DNA of 64,000 bases from Azoarcus_F sp048158365 (lineage in GTDB: Bacteria; Pseudomonadota; Gammaproteobacteria; Burkholderiales; Rhodocyclaceae): the NCBI GenBank assembly GCA_048158365.1, contig JBLLNL010000003.1. One strand, written 5' to 3'. The notes beneath the pieces are model-generated. The model had not been told where the DNA came from. It ran no database searches and saw only the letters and a program-made list of their open reading frames with translations. The translations under genes and the position numbers were made by a program. Below, piece after piece: positions 58,767-64,000 of this stretch. Positions within the stretch are counted from its first letter, which is position 1, and each line of letters starts with the position of its first letter.

Positions 58767-60011
58767 ATGAAAGCAACATTGCGACTGTCGCGCCTATGGA
58801 TCGTGTCGATGGCAATCATGGGGCTGGTCGGTTGTGCCGGCCCCGTTCGTGAAATCGGTCCGCAAGACGCAGCACGTGCATGTCCGCCTGCTCAGCCCTG
58901 TCCAGCGTGCCCGACATGCCCCGACGTGCCGGTCAGTGCCAAACCAGAGGTGCCCGCGGATGTCAGCGAACCACTGCAGAAGTCGTCCTGGGCCGCATTA
59001 CCCGGGTGGGCGGACGACGATCACCGGCAGGCGTGGCCGGCGCTCCTCGAATCATGCCGCACACTGATCAATCAGCCACGCTGGAGCCAATCCTGCACGC
59101 TCGCCGAGCAACTGGGGGACAAGCCGGACGGTCGTAGCATCCGTGATTTCTTCGAGGCGCGTTTCGAACCGTGGCGTGCGGTCAATCCGGACGGTAGCGA
59201 CGAGGGTCTGGTCACCGGCTACTATGAACCCCTGATCGAGGGCAGCCGTACCCGCTCCGAGCGCTATCGATGGCCGATTCATGGTGTACCCGAGGACATG
59301 CTGACGGTGGACCTCGGCGACGTCTATCCCGATCTGCGCAACATGCGGCTGCGTGGCCGCCTGGTCGATAACCGCGTCGTACCGTACTGGACACGTGCCC
59401 AGCTCGGCGAGATGAGCGATCTGGTTCCGGCCTCGACGCTGCTGTGGGCAGCCGACCCCATCGACCTGTTCTTCCTGCAGGTGCAGGGCTCCGGGCAGGT
59501 TCGTCTGCCCGACGGTTCACGGGTGCGTATCGGTTACGCCGATCACAACGGCCATCCCTACAATTCGATCGGGCGCTGGCTCGTCGCCCAGGGCGAGCTT
59601 CGACTGGACCAGGCGTCGATGCAGGGTATCAAGGGCTGGGCGAGAGAGAACCCTCAGCGCCTGAACGAGATGCTCAACATCAATCCCAGCTACGTCTTCT
59701 TCCGGGAATTGCCACGCTCGTCCGGCGGACCGATCGGCGCACTCGGTGTTCCGCTTACGGCCGAACGCAGCATCGCGGTCGATCCGCTTTATACGCCGCT
59801 GGGCGCACCCGTCTTTCTTGCAACCACCCATCCGCTGTCGGACCGGCCGCTGCAACGGCTGATGCTCGCCCAGGACACCGGCGGCGCGATCAAGGGCGTA
59901 GTTCGAGCGGATTTCTTCTGGGGCTTCGGCGAGAAGGCTGGCAATGAGGCCGGCCGGATGCGTCAACAAGGCAGGATGTGGGTGCTGCTGCCCAAGGATG
60001 ACACCCCATGA
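58767..60011 (+). CDS. mltA: Membrane-bound lytic murein transglycosylase A
   Basis: Outer-membrane lipoprotein that cleaves peptidoglycan to anhydro-muropeptides. The 414-residue protein has a signal peptide and lipobox GLVGC (lipidated Cys23). The MltA barrel domain covers about 115-300, with GLVTGYYEP. The 3D domain follows, with AQDTGGAIKG and DFFWG holding the catalytic Asp. Between lipobox and catalytic part, cysteines 39, 45, 48 and 51 occur in a CPAC-type cluster rich in Pro, which is not usual for MltA. Confidence 0.95.
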   Translation: MKATLRLSRLWIVSMAIMGLVGCAGPVREIGPQDAARACPPAQPCPACPTCPDVPVSAKPEVPADVSEPLQKSSWAALPGWADDDHRQAWPALLESCRTLINQPRWSQSCTLAEQLGDKPDGRSIRDFFEARFEPWRAVNPDGSDEGLVTGYYEPLIEGSRTRSERYRWPIHGVPEDMLTVDLGDVYPDLRNMRLRGRLVDNRVVPYWTRAQLGEMSDLVPASTLLWAADPIDLFFLQVQGSGQVRLPDGSRVRIGYADHNGHPYNSIGRWLVAQGELRLDQASMQGIKGWARENPQRLNEMLNINPSYVFFRELPRSSGGPIGALGVPLTAERSIAVDPLYTPLGAPVFLATTHPLSDRPLQRLMLAQDTGGAIKGVVRADFFWGFGEKAGNEAGRMRQQGRMWVLLPKDDTP

Positions 60012-60018
60012 ACCGGAG

Positions 60019-60043
60019 GCTCCACACCGAATTGGCGTGGAGC
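60019..60043. terminator. Possible terminator between mltA and dsbC
   Basis: Inverted repeat GCTCCAC (60019-60025) and GTGGAGC (60037-60043), extended by two more pairs after one mismatch. It lies between convergent genes. No run of T follows, so termination is uncertain. Confidence 0.4.
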
Positions 60044-60077
60044 ACGGCACGGATTCCGACCTGCTGACGGTATCCGT

Positions 60078-60794
60078 CTATTCACTGACGCCGGCAAGCG
60101 CCTGTTCGAGATGGGCTGCCGGCACATACCCGCCCAGACGCCGCCCGTCGGCGAGGAACAGCGTAGGCGTGCCATTGATGCGGAGTTGTCGTCCCAGCGC
60201 AACGTTCTGATCCACGACCGAACTGTCGCACTCGGCAGTCACGGGCGTCTTGTTCTCGAGAATCCAGCCGTTCCAGCTGGCCGCCCGATCCTCGGCACAC
60301 CAGATGTTCCGGGATTTCGCCACCGAATCCTCTCCGAGGATCGGGTACAGGAAGGTGTAGATGGTGATATCGTCGAGCAGCACCAGTTCCTTGCCGAGGC
60401 GCTTGCAGTAACCGCAATTCGGGTCTTCGAAGGACACAAGAATACGGCTGCCGTCGCCCCTGACCTGCCTGATCGCCCGGTCCAGCGGGAGCGTACCGAT
60501 ATCGATGGCAGCGAGTTCGGTCAACCTGGCCTGAGTCACATCCCTGCGGGTCTCGGTGTCGATGATCCGGCCGTCCATGATGAAGCTGACGCGCTCGTCC
60601 GTATAGACCAGCTCACCGCTACGCAACACCACCTCGTAAAGCCCCCCATAACGGGTTTCGGTCACCGAATCGACCAAGGGCGAACCGATGAAGGCCTCGA
60701 CTCCCTTCTTGACGGTTTCCGGGTCGGCATGAGCCACACCGAAGGCAGCAAGCATGCAAGCGAGCAGGGCCGGTCGAAAGACATTACGGGACAT
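60078..60794 (-). CDS. dsbC: Thiol:disulfide interchange protein DsbC
   Basis: Periplasmic disulfide isomerase. The 238-residue protein has a signal peptide (cleavage after AHA near 23), an N-terminal dimerisation domain and a thioredoxin-fold domain with active site CGYC (Cys127, Cys130). The cis-Pro is in NGTPTLF. A second pair of cysteines (IWCAED and AECDSS) matches the structural disulfide of DsbC. It is downstream of the UbiH-family gene. Confidence 0.95.
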   Translation of the reverse strand: MSRNVFRPALLACMLAAFGVAHADPETVKKGVEAFIGSPLVDSVTETRYGGLYEVVLRSGELVYTDERVSFIMDGRIIDTETRRDVTQARLTELAAIDIGTLPLDRAIRQVRGDGSRILVSFEDPNCGYCKRLGKELVLLDDITIYTFLYPILGEDSVAKSRNIWCAEDRAASWNGWILENKTPVTAECDSSVVDQNVALGRQLRINGTPTLFLADGRRLGGYVPAAHLEQALAGVSE

Positions 60795-60808
60795 TCGAAT
60801 CTCCAGGT

Positions 60809-61975
60809 TTAGAATTTTCCGTTGGCGGCATAGCGCACCAATGCGGACTTTAGGACAGGCAGCCGCCCGGTAAGGTTCATCCCCGCATTGCGCAGCGCGG
60901 AAACGAAGGGATTGTCCAGTTTGAACAATCGGTTCAACGCGTGCGTGGTGTACTGCACCAGCAAGGGCTCTTCCGCACGCGCCCTCGCATAGTTGCGCAA
61001 TACCGAGAGCTCACCGGGATCACGCCAGGCCGGCAATCCGGAAAGGCACTCGGACAAGACCCTGGCATCCTGAAAACCGAGGTTGATGCCGTGGCCCGAC
61101 AGCGGATGAATCGCGTGTGCGGCATCGCCGATCAAGGCAAGGCGTGGCCGCACCACCTCCGACACGCGCAATAACCTCAACGGAAATGCCGCCGGGGGCG
61201 TATCCAGGTGCAAGCTTCCGAGCACACCCCCTCCGGCATCGGCCACTGCGGCACAGAACACATCCTCATCCAGGGTCATCAGACGGTCGGCGACATCGTC
61301 AGGTGCCGACCAGACGATCGAGATGCGCTGTCCCGGCAGTGGCAACCAGGCGAGCACGCCGTCTTTCCTGAACCATTGATAGGCGATATCGCGGTGCGGT
61401 CGGTCACAGCAAAAATTCGCGACCACGCCCTTCTCGCCATATGGGGTGATATGCGCATCGATACCGGCCTGCGTCCTCACCCAGGAATTCGCACCATCCG
61501 CGGCCACGACCAACCGGGTTCGCAAGCGCCGGCCGTCCGAAAGGGTCAGCTGCGCCGAGTCCTGGTCGATCCGCAACGCGGATGGAACCGCCGGGCACAA
61601 CAGCGTCAGATTGTGCTGCCGCCGGAGCGTTTCCCATAGTTCCACCTGCAGCAGGCTCGACTCCGCAATCCAGGCCAGTTCCCCAAGACCGGTATCATAG
61701 GCCGAGAACGTGAGCGCCCCGCCCGAGTCGCCATGGATGCGCATTTCTGAAACCGGCGTCATGCGAGTGCGATCCAGACGACCCCACACGCCGATTTCGT
61801 CAAGAAAGCGCTGGTTTGCCGAACTGATCGCATAGATACGGGCATCCCACCCGTCCGGCCGTCGGGGCTCCACGCCCTCGACGAGTGCGATCTTCAGCGC
61901 GGCCTTGCGCAGGGCCACAGCCAGGCTGGCGCCCGCCAGGCCGCCCCCCACGACGACGACATCGAAATCCATCAC
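60809..61975 (-). CDS. UbiH/UbiF/VisC/COQ6-family FAD monooxygenase
   Basis: Aromatic-ring hydroxylase of the ubiquinone pathway or a close paralogue, 388 residues. The FAD motif is GGGLAGASLA (10-19), followed by the DG motif VVAADGANS and the GDAAHAIHPLSGHGINLG motif. Which ring position it hydroxylates cannot be decided from sequence. It lies 14 bases upstream of dsbC on the same strand. Confidence 0.9.
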   Translation of the reverse strand: MMDFDVVVVGGGLAGASLAVALRKAALKIALVEGVEPRRPDGWDARIYAISSANQRFLDEIGVWGRLDRTRMTPVSEMRIHGDSGGALTFSAYDTGLGELAWIAESSLLQVELWETLRRQHNLTLLCPAVPSALRIDQDSAQLTLSDGRRLRTRLVVAADGANSWVRTQAGIDAHITPYGEKGVVANFCCDRPHRDIAYQWFRKDGVLAWLPLPGQRISIVWSAPDDVADRLMTLDEDVFCAAVADAGGGVLGSLHLDTPPAAFPLRLLRVSEVVRPRLALIGDAAHAIHPLSGHGINLGFQDARVLSECLSGLPAWRDPGELSVLRNYARARAEEPLLVQYTTHALNRLFKLDNPFVSALRNAGMNLTGRLPVLKSALVRYAANGKF

Positions 61976-62158
61976 ATCCGGACAGTTTGGTTGCGGTCAG
62001 TCATTTTGCCCGACTGAGCATCCCAAGTCATCCGCCTGCATTGAATGGAGGCCGACCCTATGCTCGACGACACGACGACACCGGGGGACCGCCAACGTCG
62101 ATCCACCCGCTGCATGGCCTCACCGGAAGAAATATGCTGCCTTCGGCATGGCCCGGCA

Positions 62159-63391
62159 TCAGCCCGTCGAGCGCTGCATTCCAAACGCGTTGGCTGAGGC
62201 TCTTGCATCTCTGGTAGCTGCCCAGACGTCCCACAGCGCGGCCGCGAAGGTATCGTTGACCGCATCCCAGTCGCATTCGAGTGCGCACAGCCGTGCCCGC
62301 TCGCCCAGCTCCGAGCGCAGACTCCGACTGCAGGCGACATGCAAGGCTTGGGCCACGAACGCGTCCTCGTCACCGGCTGCGACGGTCACCCCGTTCGCCC
62401 CGGCGCGAATGTGCTGTGCGGCGGCCGCGTAATCATACGCCAGCACGCTGAGCCCGCTCGCCATCGCCTCCAGCGTGACATTTCCGAATGTCTCGGTGAG
62501 GCTCGGGAACAGAAACATGTCGGCCGATGCATAGTGCGTCGCCAGTTCGATCCCGGTTCGCACCCCTGCGAACAGGCCCTCCCGAAAGGTCTGGGACAGC
62601 GCTTCGCGCATCGGCCCGTCGCCCACGAGGATCAGGCGCGACCGCGCATCCATTGCCCGAATCGCCGCGAATGTACGTATCACCAGATCGAGATTCTTCT
62701 CTGCGGCCAGCCGCCCAACGTAGCATACGGCGAGGTCGTCCGGCTCCAGTCCCCAGCTCCGTCGAAGCTCGTCACTGCGTCGTGATGGACTGAACAAGCT
62801 CGTATCGACTCCTCGCGCGATCACGTGTATGCCTTGGTAGCCTTGCCCGCCCAGGCTGCGCTGCATCTCCAGGGTCGGAACGAAGGTGGCCGCAGTTCGA
62901 TTGTGGAAACTGCGCAGATACGCTGCGACCGGCTGACGCAGCCAGCCAACGCCGTAGTGACGGCTGTAGTGATCGAAGTTTGTATGAAAATCCGACGTCA
63001 CCGGCACACCGAGCTTCAAGGCGGCCGACACGGCACTCCATCCCAGCGGCCCCTCGGTCGCAACGTGCACCAGATCCGGGCGGCCCCTCGACCACACCTT
63101 CAACAGTGCGGACCTGGCCGGCAGGCCAAAACGCAGGCCGTCGTAGCGTGGCAGTTTCCATCCTCTTGTCAGCACTTCGTCGAACTGAGCCCCGATATGC
63201 GCGTGATCAGCCGCACCTTGCCGTGGCCGAATCAGCTGGACTCGATGACCACGCTGCATCAGACCGTCGATCATCCGCTTGAGCGTCATCGCGACGCCGT
63301 TGATCTCGGGTGGATAGGTCTCGGTCACGACGGCGACCTTCAACCCGCGAACGACGCCGGACTCTTGGCTCGGGAATTCGACTGGCTTCAT
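62159..63391 (-). CDS. Glycosyltransferase family 4 protein
   Basis: Retaining GT-B glycosyltransferase of 410 residues. It has an N-terminal VVTETYPPEINGVA domain of the Glyco_transf_4 type and a C-terminal donor-binding domain with RGVDTSLFSP, YVGRLAAEKNL and PSLTETFGNVTLEAMASG. No membrane helix. Relatives include glycolipid and mannosyl transferases. It is next to dgkA, so diacylglycerol glycosylation or lipid remodelling is possible, but the donor and acceptor are not known. Codon use is a little less G+C-rich than its neighbours. Confidence 0.88.
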   Translation of the reverse strand: MKPVEFPSQESGVVRGLKVAVVTETYPPEINGVAMTLKRMIDGLMQRGHRVQLIRPRQGAADHAHIGAQFDEVLTRGWKLPRYDGLRFGLPARSALLKVWSRGRPDLVHVATEGPLGWSAVSAALKLGVPVTSDFHTNFDHYSRHYGVGWLRQPVAAYLRSFHNRTAATFVPTLEMQRSLGGQGYQGIHVIARGVDTSLFSPSRRSDELRRSWGLEPDDLAVCYVGRLAAEKNLDLVIRTFAAIRAMDARSRLILVGDGPMREALSQTFREGLFAGVRTGIELATHYASADMFLFPSLTETFGNVTLEAMASGLSVLAYDYAAAAQHIRAGANGVTVAAGDEDAFVAQALHVACSRSLRSELGERARLCALECDWDAVNDTFAAALWDVWAATRDARASANAFGMQRSTG

Positions 63392-63491
63392 GCCGCCGCA
63401 GCTTAGGCGACCACCGCGACAATGCCGTTAAGCCAACATGTCGATTCCGTGACGGAGGCAATCCTGCCGAGGAGGCTGTCGCGCCGACGTT

Positions 63492-63860
63492 TCAGCCACG
63501 TAAAACGAGCGCCCAGACTACTGCGACATTCAACAGGCTGATCAACACAGCGGCACTGCCGATATCCTTGGCTCGCTTGGCCAAGCTGTGATCTTCGAGC
63601 GATATGCGGTCGACGGTCGCCTCGATCGCTGAATTGATCAATTCGACGATCAACACCAGCAGGACGCTCCCGACCATCAGTGCCTTGCCAACACCGGACG
63701 GTCCCAACCACAGCGCCAGCGGAATCAGCAGGCTCGCAAGCAGCACTTCCTGCCGAAAGGCATCCTCATGGCGAAATGCAGCCTTGAGGCCATCCATCGA
63801 ATAGTGAAGGGCATTCCAGACACGCCTGAGGCCGGACTTTCCCTTGTACGGACTTTCCAT
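63492..63860 (-). CDS. dgkA: Diacylglycerol kinase
   Basis: Small trimeric inner-membrane kinase that recycles diacylglycerol to phosphatidic acid. From ATG 63860 it has 122 residues, the same length as E. coli DgkA, with an amphipathic N-terminal helix, three membrane helices and the signature ELINSAIEATVDRI. A TTG at 63878 would add six residues. It is 100 bases upstream of the glycosyltransferase gene on the same strand. Confidence 0.95.
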   Translation of the reverse strand: MESPYKGKSGLRRVWNALHYSMDGLKAAFRHEDAFRQEVLLASLLIPLALWLGPSGVGKALMVGSVLLVLIVELINSAIEATVDRISLEDHSLAKRAKDIGSAAVLISLLNVAVVWALVLRG

Positions 63861-63956
63861 TGGGATCGACTTCTGCAATGAGGGATTGCACCGGATGTTG
63901 CCGCAGTGATGTTACGGGCGGCGACATCACGTTGCTTCATTCCGTCTGTAGACGAA

Positions 63957-63993
63957 CTCAAGCCGATTCCTGTTTAGAGGAGATCGGCTTGAG
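63957..63993. repeat. Inverted repeat at the right edge
   Basis: Arms 63957-63967 and 63983-63993 pair perfectly over 11 bases around a 15-base loop. It lies beyond dgkA and next to the window end. It may be a terminator or operator of a gene outside; the window is too short to decide. Confidence 0.45.
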
Positions 63994-64000
63994 CACGGGC

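Overview
The window is a gene-dense stretch of a G+C-rich proteobacterial chromosome. It carries core housekeeping genes packed into operons with 1-4 base overlaps. It has no insertion sequence, prophage, CRISPR array, rRNA operon or plasmid gene that I can see. The gene content points to a gammaproteobacterium, most likely near the Chromatiales (purple sulfur bacteria and relatives). The reasons are an Allochromatium-type 2[4Fe-4S] ferredoxin, a phasin, a RuBisCO-like protein, the ispE-tRNA-Gln-prs-rplY-pth-ychF order and the DUF4124-ntrB-ntrC order. This placement is an inference; no 16S rRNA or other marker settles it.
Layout: 1-5148 (minus strand) is the retrograde phospholipid transport operon mlaF-E-D-A-C-B, followed by an ABC-2 exporter whose permease runs off the left edge. 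5364-8007 is kdsD-kdsC-lptC-lptA (Kdo synthesis and LPS transport). Then come a crotonase and a phasin with its own strong promoter and terminator. 9872-19800 (minus) is plsC-gmhB-glyS-glyQ-lnt-corC-ybeY-phoH-miaB. A Met tRNA, a small coiled-coil stress protein and a bacterial voltage-gated sodium channel follow.
21528-28385 holds ftsX-ftsE-ftsY (minus) and, divergently, two M16 peptidases, rsmD, coaD and ferredoxin. A dynamin-like GTPase and mutM are on the minus strand. 31627-40961 is a TPR protein-lolB-ispE-tRNA-Gln-prs-rplY-pth series, Ap4A phosphorylase (minus), ychF, gluQ and a CoA-binding protein. Then come clsB/ybhP, a RuBisCO-like protein overlapping a cupin, nadA, a rhodanese and a cation efflux protein.
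47481-52339 is the nitrogen-control block: two NtrC-type boxes and a sigma-54 promoter, then glnA, a DUF4124 protein, ntrB and ntrC. 52501-56700 is birA-coaX-SPOR protein-coaE-zapD-yacG. The end of the window has a Nudix/ThiE fusion, a DUF815 ATPase, a tiny membrane protein, mltA, dsbC, a UbiH-family hydroxylase, a glycosyltransferase and dgkA.
Much of the content serves the cell envelope: mla, lpt, lnt, lolB, mltA, plsC, clsB, dgkA, and lipid A/core sugars through kds and gmhB. Other themes are CoA synthesis (coaD, coaX, coaE) and nitrogen control. The most unusual unit is the RuBisCO-like protein plus cupin pair. It resembles the methylthioadenosine-isoprenoid shunt pair of Rhodospirillum rubrum but has substituted active-site residues. 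The glnA control region, a YbeY with an unexplained N-terminal domain, and the phasin promoter region also deserve attention.
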